Shown piece by piece: positions 25,844 through 33,503 of a stretch of 39,061 nt of DNA. Every line of letters starts with the position of its first letter. Position 1 is the stretch's first letter. A program made the position numbers and the translations under genes. Below the pieces are notes generated by a model. It searched no databases. It saw nothing but the letters and a program-made list of their open reading frames with translations, and was not told the DNA's origin. The stretch comes from Edaphobacter sp. (GTDB lineage: Bacteria > Acidobacteriota > Terriglobia > Terriglobales > Acidobacteriaceae), in the NCBI GenBank assembly GCA_025462645.1, contig JAOAPB010000044.1, forward strand, positions 1 through 39,061. The letters run 5' to 3'.

Positions 25844-26998
25844 ATGATTCCCTGGCCTTCTTTTTGTGCGCGGACGAAGGAAGGTTTTGAACTGAACAAC
25901 GAAGAGCTCATTCTAGTTACGGGCGCAACTGGCTTCCTCGGAGTGCAGCTGGTGCGCGAACTTCTGGAGCGGAAACCGAACGCCACGCTGGCGCTGCTCA
26001 TCCGCGACAGAGCCGGGCAATCGGCTCGGCAGCGTGCTGATTCATTCGTTCCTTTAGCGGAGCGGTCGCGTGTTCAGGTTTTTTCTGGAGACGTCAGCCA
26101 GCCTAACTATGGGCTGGATCCGGCTGCCTACGGGCGCCTTTCGGCTGAAACAACCCGAGTGATTCACTCCGCTGCCACAGTGCGGTTCGATCATTCGCTC
26201 GAAGAGGCACGCCGCATTAACGTCGAGGGCACCCGGCATATTCTCGATTTTGCGGGCGGCGCGCGCCAGCTTCGAAGCTTCGCCTACGTCGGTACAGCCT
26301 ACGTGGCTGGCGAGCGCGCGGGCCTGGTCCGCGAAAACGAGCTTGCCGTGGGCCAGAGCTATCGCAACACCTACGAACAAACGAAGGCAGAGGCAGAGGC
26401 CTTGGTACAAGCGCGTCTCGCTTCGCTTCCCGGCGTGATACTGCGTCCCAGTATCATCGTGGGGGACTCCAGAACCGGCGTTACCTCCAGCTTCAAGATG
26501 ATGTACTGGCCGCTGAAGATCTACGCACGACGCCTTTGGCGCACCGTCCCTGGCTATCCGGACGCGGTACTCGACATTGTGCCCGTGGATTTTGTCGCCA
26601 GTTCCGTCGCGCAACTCCTCTTTGATGAAGCCGCCCTGGGCTGTACAGTTCACCTCTGCGCCGGACCGCGCGCCAGCGCGACTATCCAGCAAGTTGCCCA
26701 TCGCGCCATGGAATACTTCAACGGTCCAGAGCCGCGGTTCGTTGATCCGAGATTCTTCTTCGCCGTGGTGCGGCCGCTTCTGTTTCTCTCCCTGTGGGGG
26801 CGCAAACGTCGTGTGCTGCGCGACGGCCGCGCCTATCGGGATTACTTCACCATGCGCATGCAGTTTGACACCAGCAATGCCGAACGTCTTCTGCAGCCTG
26901 CCGGGGTCAGTCCTCCACCGGTACTCGATTATCTCGACCGCCTTTTCCATTATTGCGTGGCCAGCGACTGGGGCCGCAATCCGATCTCTGCCCAATGA
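25844..26998 (+). CDS. NAD-dependent epimerase/dehydratase-fold reductase (thioester-reductase-like SDR)
   Basis: Intact, 384 residues. Extended SDR: cofactor motif TGATGFLG at 26-33, HSAATVRF as the central strand signal, active-site YEQTK (Y177, K181) with T151 in YVGTAYVAGE. The sequence pattern, including ILRPSIIVGDSRTG and a long C-terminal arm (RVLRDGRAYRDYFTMRMQF), is that of the NAD_binding_4 branch, which reduces fatty-acyl or carrier-bound thioesters to aldehydes or alcohols. The first ATG lacks a good ribosome site, and the Rossmann fold only starts at residue 22, so the true start may be further in. The stop overlaps the next ATG (AATGA), coupling it to the ligase. Confidence 0.8.
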   Translation: MIPWPSFCARTKEGFELNNEELILVTGATGFLGVQLVRELLERKPNATLALLIRDRAGQSARQRADSFVPLAERSRVQVFSGDVSQPNYGLDPAAYGRLSAETTRVIHSAATVRFDHSLEEARRINVEGTRHILDFAGGARQLRSFAYVGTAYVAGERAGLVRENELAVGQSYRNTYEQTKAEAEALVQARLASLPGVILRPSIIVGDSRTGVTSSFKMMYWPLKIYARRLWRTVPGYPDAVLDIVPVDFVASSVAQLLFDEAALGCTVHLCAGPRASATIQQVAHRAMEYFNGPEPRFVDPRFFFAVVRPLLFLSLWGRKRRVLRDGRAYRDYFTMRMQFDTSNAERLLQPAGVSPPPVLDYLDRLFHYCVASDWGRNPISAQ

Positions 26999-28602
26999 GT
27001 ATCATCCAACGTTATCAACTCGCGCGGGACCGTGAAGTCACGGTCGCCAATCTTGTGGATGAATTGGTTCGTCGAAAAGGGAATTGCGAAGTCGCCGTAT
27101 ACGAAAGCGGCGTCTTTCATCTTTCCGATCTGCACGACGAAGTTTGCTCCATCGATACTTTTCTGCGTCAGGCCATCGCGCTTCGCCCGGGCCAGCCTGT
27201 TGCCATCTATCGCAGCAACAATCGGGAATGCTTCCATTGGTTTCTTGCCATTATCCGCGCGGGAGGCATCGCGGTTCCGCTGAATCCGCAGCTCTCCCTT
27301 GCCGAAGTGCGCCGGATTCTCGCCGATAGCGGCACAGAGATTCTCGTTACCGACAGAGTGGTATTTGAACGGACCATCGGAGATCGCCGGGCCCTTACTG
27401 TGCGCACTTGGATACAGGCAGATGATGAGAAGGAGACGCTCGACGGATTCCTACGCGTCTCCGAAACTGATGTGCCGTCACCACCAGTCACCATCGATCC
27501 GGCCGCAACGGTTGCCATCTTTCATACGTCCGGTACCAGTGGATTTCCCAAGGGCGCAGCCTTGTCGAGCAACGCATTGCTTGGGGCGCGCGCGTCCACG
27601 GTACTCTCTGGGATATTTTTGGGACCGCGGGACCTTGCGCTCGTAGCGTTGCCCTGGTCACACATAATGGCTGTGAGCATTGCTCTGTACGGCCTCATGG
27701 CGGGTATCCGTGGATGCTTTCTCGATCGCTTCGATGTCGATGCTGCGCTGGACCTTGTTGAGCGCTTCCGCATCACCGCCTTCGTTGGCGTGCCCACCAT
27801 GTTTGCCCGCCTGGTCAACAGCAACCCCGCACCTGCACGCTTGGCGAGTGTGCGTGTTTGGCTCTCCGCCAGTGATCACCTTCCCTCCGAAGTTCGACTG
27901 CGACTGCGTCAGTTCGGAGCCCTATTCCGACTGGCCGGTGGTTGGCGTGTCCCACCCATTCTGCTGAACGGCTATGGCATGGTGGAGTTGGGCGGCCTTG
28001 CCATGATGGGCATTGAGTTGCCGTTGCTGCGCGAGAGTGGCGACCTGTGTCTCCCCGTGCCGCCGTTTCGCATCCGCCTGGTCGATGAGAATGGCCGGAT
28101 CGTGTCAGCGGGGGTAGCGGGCGAATGCCAGATTCGTCGACGCGGTCTCGCTCCGCACTATTGGAAGGACAAAGGCGATGCTCAGGGCCTTCTTACCGGC
28201 GACGGCTGGTTGCGTACTGGTGACCTGGCCACCCGCAATCGCCTTGGACTTATCCGGTTTGTGGGGCGCACAAAGGATGTGATCAAGTCGGGCGGCTACT
28301 CAGTGTACGTTCGCGAACTAGAAGAAACAATGCTGGCCCATCCTGCTGTGGCCCGCGCAGTCGCGTTCGGCCTGCGTCACCAGGAGAAGGGCGAGATCCC
28401 CGTGGCCGCAGTTGAATTGGAGCCTGGTTCCTCTTCCGAAGAAGTTGACCTGCTGAATTGGTGCCGCAGCAATCTCGCGGCTTACAAGGTGCCGCGGCGC
28501 ATCTGGATTCTCGCCTCCGGCGACTTGCCGCAGAATCACAACGGTAAGTTTCTTCGGCGGGTGCTACAGGAGCGATTTTCAGAGGCTGATGGACTGAAAT
28601 AG
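26995..28602 (+). CDS. Acyl-CoA/AMP-dependent synthetase (ANL superfamily)
   Basis: Intact, 535 residues from the ATG at 26995, which overlaps the reductase stop by three bases. ANL signatures: phosphate loop HTSGTSGFPKG at 177-187, ALPWSHIMAVSIALY, NGYGMVELGG (standard YGxTE reads YGMVE), GWLRTGDLA, the hinge in FVGRTKDVIKSGGYSVYVRE and the catalytic lysine in NHNGKFLRR. It activates a carboxylate as an adenylate and transfers it to CoA or a carrier protein. Together with the coupled reductase it would convert an acid to a thioester and then to an aldehyde or alcohol. The substitution T to V in YGMVE may alter substrate choice. No acyl carrier protein is in the window. Confidence 0.88.
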   Translation: MSIIQRYQLARDREVTVANLVDELVRRKGNCEVAVYESGVFHLSDLHDEVCSIDTFLRQAIALRPGQPVAIYRSNNRECFHWFLAIIRAGGIAVPLNPQLSLAEVRRILADSGTEILVTDRVVFERTIGDRRALTVRTWIQADDEKETLDGFLRVSETDVPSPPVTIDPAATVAIFHTSGTSGFPKGAALSSNALLGARASTVLSGIFLGPRDLALVALPWSHIMAVSIALYGLMAGIRGCFLDRFDVDAALDLVERFRITAFVGVPTMFARLVNSNPAPARLASVRVWLSASDHLPSEVRLRLRQFGALFRLAGGWRVPPILLNGYGMVELGGLAMMGIELPLLRESGDLCLPVPPFRIRLVDENGRIVSAGVAGECQIRRRGLAPHYWKDKGDAQGLLTGDGWLRTGDLATRNRLGLIRFVGRTKDVIKSGGYSVYVRELEETMLAHPAVARAVAFGLRHQEKGEIPVAAVELEPGSSSEEVDLLNWCRSNLAAYKVPRRIWILASGDLPQNHNGKFLRRVLQERFSEADGLK

Positions 28603-28765
28603 CCGTTGCCGGCCTCACCCGTTGCTCGCTTCCTTCCGCATAGTGCAAGGGAGTCAAATTGTTACTGGGATCTCTACAGGGTTGCGGCTGTCACCATACT
28701 GTCGCCGATGCACTGATATAGGAATCTCTCAACATGCAACGTCGCAAGGCCAACCGGAAGGAGGA

Positions 28766-29560
28766 TCATGGGCGATCCTCGAATTGGCTGATCTGCTCAG
28801 GGCTGAAGTCCCTGATGGTGAGGTTTGCTCTTGTGCTTCCGCGTTCGATAATCAGGAAGGTCGATCCGGGCCGGCCATGTATCTTCACTTCCACCTGTCT
28901 GGCTGACCAGACTCCACCCGACTGGCTCAAACCGAAGTATGTGAATTCCTTCACGATTGCCGCATCTTTCAGCGTCTTTTCCACATAGATGGGGTAACCG
29001 ATGGTGTGGTCGAGCCACGTTTGGACCTCGGCATAATGCGAACGATCCGATGCGCCCGCTGTACTCTTCAATACGTCGCAATCGCGAGCGCCAAATCTGG
29101 CACTCTTCAGAATCGTCTGGCTCTGCCAGTAATACTCGGGCTGGAGAAAGTCTTCATAGTTGAAATCGCTGCCGAATACACTCTCACTCCACTTGTCAAA
29201 AGGCAACGAGACCGGCGCTGACTCGTGTGGACGAAAAACCCGGATCGTATTCTGGCCGTTGGGCCGCATTTCAAGCAAGATACTGACACGCGCATCCTGG
29301 CGCGCATTTCCCGCCGGCGTCCGGGATGGGACGATCTCGATGAGCGCGCGCAGAACGCCTGGGAACCAGTGCGCCTTGATGGTAAATGCATTGCTGATTC
29401 GATTCCCGCTTGCATCCACACGGACGAGGCGCCCGGTGGCACGAGAATCTGCAGTCTCAATGCGCTGCCGCGCGACGGCAATCACCGCTCGCGCGTCCGC
29501 CGCGTGCGCAGTGGTTGCAATGAACAGCATTGCCGCAGCCACAACAGAGGCGAGGCTCAT
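28766..29560 (-). CDS. LolA-like outer-membrane lipoprotein-sorting protein
   Basis: Intact, 264 residues with signal peptide (AAAMLFIATTAHA). The mature part alternates beta strands typical of the LolA/LolB-like convex barrel in the LolA_2/TP0789-type group: NAFTIKAHWFPGVLRALIEI, RVSILLEMRPNGQNTIRVFR, GSDFNYEDFLQPEYYWQS, TWLDHTIGYPIYVEKTLKD, ending STRANLTIRDFSPEQISQ. Periplasmic proteins of this type carry lipids or lipoproteins. Its ATG overlaps the stop of the upstream ABC ATPase (ATGA), and it lies in an ABC ATPase/permease operon, supporting a transport role between the two membranes. The cargo is unknown. Confidence 0.8.
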   Translation of the reverse strand: MSLASVVAAAMLFIATTAHAADARAVIAVARQRIETADSRATGRLVRVDASGNRISNAFTIKAHWFPGVLRALIEIVPSRTPAGNARQDARVSILLEMRPNGQNTIRVFRPHESAPVSLPFDKWSESVFGSDFNYEDFLQPEYYWQSQTILKSARFGARDCDVLKSTAGASDRSHYAEVQTWLDHTIGYPIYVEKTLKDAAIVKEFTYFGLSQSGGVWSARQVEVKIHGRPGSTFLIIERGSTRANLTIRDFSPEQISQFEDRP

Positions 29561-30222
29561 GGCACGATCCTTCCATCATGGATGCGGATGTGACGCGGCG
29601 CGGAGTTCGCAATCTCGTCCTCGTGCGTGATGACAATCAACGTCATGCCGCGGGTCTTCTGAATGCCGGTGAGGATCTCCATAATTCGCGCGGAGTTCGT
29701 GCTGTCGAGGTTCCCAGTGGGCTCATCTGCCAACAGGATCGAAGGGTTATTGGCCAGCGCCCGAGCAATCGCTACGCGTTGCCGTTCTCCCCCAGAGAGT
29801 TTATTCGGGTGCTGGCGCATTCGGTGCTCCAGCCCTACTTCACGCAGCAGTGCCTCGGCACGTTCCTCGCGATTGCCGCCGCCATTCCTCGTAGCGAGCA
29901 TGGGGGCCTGAACGTTTTCGACAGCACACAGGGTGGGCAGTAGGTAAAAAGACTGGAAAATGAATCCAACATGGTGACATCGATACGTGTCGAGGCTAAT
30001 AGAAGAGCCCAGAGCCGCACCGCGGAAAAGAACATCGCCGCTGGTGGGGGAATCAAGCCCGCCGAGCAGGTGGAGCAGGGTAGATTTACCACTACCGCTG
30101 TGTCCGCTAATGGCAACGAATTCGCCAGCGTCGATGGAGAGATCGACACCGCGGAGAGCCTCGATTCGTCCTTCGTCGTAGTCTTTGCGCAGGTTGCGTA
30201 CTTCCAGAATGGGACTAGCCAT
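29557..30222 (-). CDS. ABC transporter ATP-binding protein (LolD/MacB-type)
   Basis: Intact, 221 residues. Walker A GHSGSGKST (40-48), Q-loop glutamine in GFIFQSFYLLP, signature LSGGERQ (142-148) followed by RVAIARAL, Walker B LLADEP, D-loop NLD, switch histidine in VITHE (200). The sequence is that of the LolD/MacB/FtsE-like class that powers MacB-type mechanotransmission permeases. The start codon overlaps the old permease frame, and the stop overlaps the LolA-like gene, so this was a three-gene operon. Its immediate permease is collapsed, and the intact permease at 24184 could be its partner. Confidence 0.92.
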   Translation of the reverse strand: MASPILEVRNLRKDYDEGRIEALRGVDLSIDAGEFVAISGHSGSGKSTLLHLLGGLDSPTSGDVLFRGAALGSSISLDTYRCHHVGFIFQSFYLLPTLCAVENVQAPMLATRNGGGNREERAEALLREVGLEHRMRQHPNKLSGGERQRVAIARALANNPSILLADEPTGNLDSTNSARIMEILTGIQKTRGMTLIVITHEDEIANSAPRHIRIHDGRIVP

Positions 30223-30460
30223 GGCGCAGCGCCTAAACCGTAGAAGGACGTACGCCGCGCGAGGCTGGAAACACTCCGGCAGTCAGTTTGGCCAGCAAGA
30301 CAATGCCCAGCAATTCGTCTTCAAACAGGCGAGAAAAGCCAACCAGACTAACGAATTCACCGCTCGCCATACTTGCCCCGCAGAATTTCATGAGTGTCCG
30401 AAGACGTAGTCGCCCCAAATCCTTCCAGGCAAATCTTGCAGGCGACAATTTAGAGCCCAT
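30215..30460 (-). pseudogene. MacB-type permease collapsed by internal deletion, with extra stop
   Basis: The frame begins FAWKDLGRLRLRTLMKFCG and EFVSLVGFSRLFEDELL, the N-terminus of an FtsX/MacB permease, then jumps straight to LLAKLTAGVFPASRGVRPST, the C-terminal helix end. Around 300 residues between are missing. A TAG then interrupts the terminal VxALRHG, which continues in the same frame and ends in a TAG overlapping the ATPase start. The overlap with the ATPase gene shows it was the first gene of this operon. Confidence 0.78.
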
Positions 30461-30649
30461 GCGCTTGAGTGCGTCCTATCGTGTTCGAGAGTCGAGTGCC
30501 AGTTTATCCTGCAACTGCCGCTGTGTTTGTTGCTGAATTTGACTTCCAAACCACTACACATTGATTGCGCGATCGGCTCCTGGGTCAAGCTAGAATACCC
30601 GGCCCATTCTGTACCAAGTACAATTTCAATCTGTTCAGTTTACCTCATA

Positions 30650-30875
30650 TCAGCACCGGTGTCGTAACCATTCCCTGCAAACCTGAGACGCTCGGCATCA
30701 TCATTCATCCCACCAGCCACCTCGGCTTCGTGTCGCGAAGCAGCGAGAACACTATGGATGTTTCAATCCGAGCTCCCTGCAGTTAGTCACCAGCATCCCC
30801 GTCGCAGACGATGCCGATGAATCTTCTTCGACCCCGAGGACAGCCTCATCTACGTCGCAAGCGGCGGTCAGGACC
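30650..30875 (+). pseudogene. YVTN-type beta-propeller protein fragment
   Basis: TLGIIIHPTSHLGFVSRSSE followed, after a frame change near 30755, by LQLVTSIPVADDADE and FFDPEDSLIYVASGG in yet another frame. The pattern (I-HP-x6-FVxxxxxNTxxVxxxxxL followed by IPVADDADExxFDPEDxLIYVxxGG) matches secreted YVTN propellers of Acidobacteriota. Both ends are missing. Confidence 0.5.
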
Positions 30876-30924
30876 TGGAGCTTGGCCCTGCTGGCCATCG
30901 CCGCAACGCGGCGCGAGTGACTCT

Positions 30925-31290
30925 GAGATTCTGTCGCCAGCTCAACGAATTGCAGTGATGAACGAGCTTCTAAGCCTCCGCCCTCTCCATCCAAAGCTGG
31001 ACATGCACGATATCGTCATCGACGAGATCGCGACCCCGCCGTCCAACCCGGAGGAGTGCATCTTCGCCCGAACGACAGAGGCCATTTCTGCCAATCTCAA
31101 GACTCAGATCACACCTTGACAGTTCAGAGGAGATCCCGACTGCTCGCAATGCGGATACTTTGCCCCTATGGGACTCGCCGCAGTGGGAGGGACAAAGTGA
31201 TCGGCAGGCTCACTGCCGGTCACCTCTTCATGGCGTCAGATAGGATTGGCAAAGGCTGGCGTAAAGCGCAGGAGACGTTCTCGTCGAAAC
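30925..31290 (+). pseudogene. Radical SAM-type protein, C-terminal fragment, with nonsense codon and frameshift
   Basis: LSPAQRIAVMNELLSLRPLH, ATPPSNPEECIFARTTEA and SANLKTQITP lead to a TGA at 31117-31119, in frame with QFRGDPDCSQCGYFAPMGLA; a cysteine codon (TGC to TGA) is the likely original. A later shift near 31180 restores DKVIGRLTAGHLFMASDRIG. A C-x-F-x-G-x-PDCSQCG cluster towards the end is typical of auxiliary-cluster C-termini in acidobacterial radical SAM proteins; the assignment is by resemblance. The core radical SAM domain is absent. Confidence 0.45.
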
Positions 31291-31366
31291 CGACTACGCA
31301 GACCGAGCAAGTCCCATTCAAGATCCTGTCAGCTAACCCCGAGCAGAGATCGACAGGAGCAAAGCC

Positions 31367-32086
31367 TTGAACGAAAGTGGATGCACGACAGAAGAAGGAT
31401 TGCGGCGCGAACTGGTGAGATTCAGCAGGTGGCTGTCACGCCTCGGGTTTACCCCCGGAACCTCTGGAAACCTTTCGGTACGTCTCGACTCGCGAAGACT
31501 GCTGGTTACGCCAACTGGCGTTAGTAAAGGTCTGGTTAAAGCATCCGATATGGTGATCGTTGACCTCCACGGGCGGCTGCTCGCGGGCTCAAGAAAGGTC
31601 ACTAGCGAAATATCCATGCATCTTGCCGTTTATGGGCAACGACAGGATGTAGGGGCCGTCGTCCATTCTCATCCCCCGACAGCGACAGCTTTTGCCTGCT
31701 CAGGGCGAGCTCTTGATGAGATTCTCTGTCAAGAAGCAGTGATGACGGTTGGAGCCGTTCCTTTGGCCTCTTATGCAATCACTGGAACGGCTGAGGTGGC
31801 GGCCAGTATGAGACCTTTCATCTCGGAGCACGATGCGATCCTCCTCGAGAACCATGGTGCGGTCAGCTATGGCGTGACTCTTCTGGAAGCTTTCATGAAG
31901 ATGGAGACCGTTGAACACTTAGCTCACGTAGCTCTCGTTGCCCATCAACTCGGGTCTGCTCGTCCACTTGGACGGGACCAAGTTCAGCAGCTCCAGAGTG
32001 CCCGCACGAAGTACGTTGAGAACGTCCAGGAGGAAGGTTTGTCGCCGCAGTCCGGGGAAAGAACAGGCAGAACGTATAGCGATTGA
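31367..32086 (+). CDS. Class II aldolase/adducin family protein (fuculose-phosphate-aldolase-like)
   Basis: Intact, 239 residues, starting at a TTG with AGGAG seven bases upstream; no ATG offers a full domain. The fold is clear: RFSRWLSRLGFTPGTSGNLS (phosphate-binding GTSGNLS), LVTPTGVSKG, SEISMHLAVY with catalytic E81, VVHSHPPTATAFA with zinc ligands H100 and H102, ENHGAVSYG with H163. These enzymes cleave sugar phosphates such as fuculose-1-phosphate or decarboxylate and epimerise relatives. No kinase or isomerase gene is nearby; the pathway is unknown. Confidence 0.88.
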   Translation: MNESGCTTEEGLRRELVRFSRWLSRLGFTPGTSGNLSVRLDSRRLLVTPTGVSKGLVKASDMVIVDLHGRLLAGSRKVTSEISMHLAVYGQRQDVGAVVHSHPPTATAFACSGRALDEILCQEAVMTVGAVPLASYAITGTAEVAASMRPFISEHDAILLENHGAVSYGVTLLEAFMKMETVEHLAHVALVAHQLGSARPLGRDQVQQLQSARTKYVENVQEEGLSPQSGERTGRTYSD

Positions 32087-32284
32087 CATACCGGAGAACG
32101 TGATCGAGGAAACTCTGATGGGCAAGGCCATTGATCGGCAATGGCGCGGGACGAGAAACGAATTTCATCGTTACGCAACATGGAAGGATGAAATAATGGA
32201 GTACTCCTTGTTCGCGGCTTCGGTTCTAAAGCTTGCACGGAAAGACTTGAAACTCATCAGCTCCATCTTCAAGGAGAGCAGTGC

Positions 32285-33334
32285 ATGGTCCGCTTGTTGT
32301 GGCTTTTGCTCTTAGGTCCCATCATCCCGGTTTTGGGATTGCTGTATCAGTGGGTTGGATCGCGGTATGACCGCAGGCGTTTTCTTCGGCTGGGCCAGTT
32401 GGTGGACATCGGCGAGCGCCGGCGGCTTTTTATGATGGAGATGGGCGGTGGGGTTGGCCCGTCGGTGATCTTCGAGTCGGGAATTGGGGCGACGAGTCAG
32501 AACTGGGCCAGAATTCAGGAGTCGGTGAGCGAGTTCGCGCACACGGTTTCTTACGATCGGTTGGGGCTGGGTTGGAGTACGCCGGCGGTGTCGGAGCGGA
32601 TTCCTTCGAAGGTAGTGGAGGAGTTGCGGGCGATGCTGCAGGCTGCCGGCATTGCGCCGCCTTACCTGCTGGTGGGGCATTCGTTTGGCGGGCTGGTGGT
32701 GCGGTATTTTGCGGCCGAGTATCCCGACGAGGTGGTGGGCGCGGTGCTGGTGGATGCAATGCGCACCGACGAGTGGCCGCCGGTGGATGAGTCGCAGCGC
32801 AAACTGTTGAACCGTGGGGTGCAGCTGACGCAGTGGGCCGTGCCGATTGCCTATTCGGGTCTGGCACGACTGACGACAATGTCATTTTTCCGCCGGTCGG
32901 GCAAGTTTACAAACCTCTTCACGCGCGCGACTGGCGGGCACAATGTGCTGGAGCGGGTGACGAGCGAGTTGAACAAGATGCCGCCGGCGGTGTGGCCGAT
33001 CGTGGCGGCGCACTGGTCGAACCCGGCTTATTTTCGCGGGATGACCGCGCATATCCAGGGAGTTCCGGGAACAGTGATGGAGATGCTGGATGCGACGCCG
33101 ATCGTGGGCATGCCGGTGGTGTTGCTGACGCCGGGGCATCCAAAGGCGATCTCGGACGCGGATTTGCGAAAGATCGGGCCGGATGCGGAGCAGTTGATCG
33201 CAGAGAAGAGTGGGCACTGGGTGCATCTGGACGAGCCGGAGTTGGTGATCGAGCAGATTCGCGAGATGATGACAGTCGTAGGGGCCGGGCTCTCCTACGA
33301 AGCGATGATGCAGGAGAGCGTCTCGGCCGATTGA
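32285..33334 (+). CDS. Membrane-anchored alpha/beta hydrolase
   Basis: Intact, 349 residues. An N-terminal hydrophobic helix (LLWLLLLGPIIPVLGLLY) is likely an uncleaved anchor. Alpha/beta hydrolase marks: oxyanion region VIFESGIGATSQNWARIQ, SYDRLGLGWS, the nucleophile elbow VGHSFGGL with S133, and the histidine in KSGHWVHLDEPELV. The acid residue is probably in the ATPIVGMPVVLLTPGHP-to-SDADLRK region. Substrate not readable. Codon third positions are markedly GC-rich compared with the upstream aldolase gene, which hints at a different origin or expression class. Confidence 0.88.
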   Translation: MVRLLWLLLLGPIIPVLGLLYQWVGSRYDRRRFLRLGQLVDIGERRRLFMMEMGGGVGPSVIFESGIGATSQNWARIQESVSEFAHTVSYDRLGLGWSTPAVSERIPSKVVEELRAMLQAAGIAPPYLLVGHSFGGLVVRYFAAEYPDEVVGAVLVDAMRTDEWPPVDESQRKLLNRGVQLTQWAVPIAYSGLARLTTMSFFRRSGKFTNLFTRATGGHNVLERVTSELNKMPPAVWPIVAAHWSNPAYFRGMTAHIQGVPGTVMEMLDATPIVGMPVVLLTPGHPKAISDADLRKIGPDAEQLIAEKSGHWVHLDEPELVIEQIREMMTVVGAGLSYEAMMQESVSAD

Positions 33335-33358
33335 TGGGTGGGGCGTGATGCTTCGGGT

Positions 33359-33481
33359 CTAGTGGATCGCCTCGCCCTTGGGTGCGCCCTGTCCGGACTT
33401 GTTCTTGCTGAGCAGGAAGGCGACGACGACCACGACGACCATGGCGACCGACCTCCAGCGGTCAAAGCGGCTCTGTTGCTG
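33359..33481 (-). pseudogene. C-terminal tail of a membrane protein cut by an IS110 element
   Basis: Leftward RFDRWRSVAMVVVVVVAFL then LSKNKSGQGAPKGEAIH and a stop at 33359-33361: one hydrophobic helix and a short soluble tail, typical of transporter C-termini. Immediately upstream (about 33482) the sequence turns into the IS110 end, so the element probably destroyed the gene. Family unknown. Confidence 0.4.
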
Positions 33482-33503
33482 TCACGCTGCACTCTCCATA
33501 AAC

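Noticed and set aside
26054..26995. Leftward open frame of 313 codons
   Set aside because: Antisense to the SDR reductase, whose cofactor and active-site motifs are intact.
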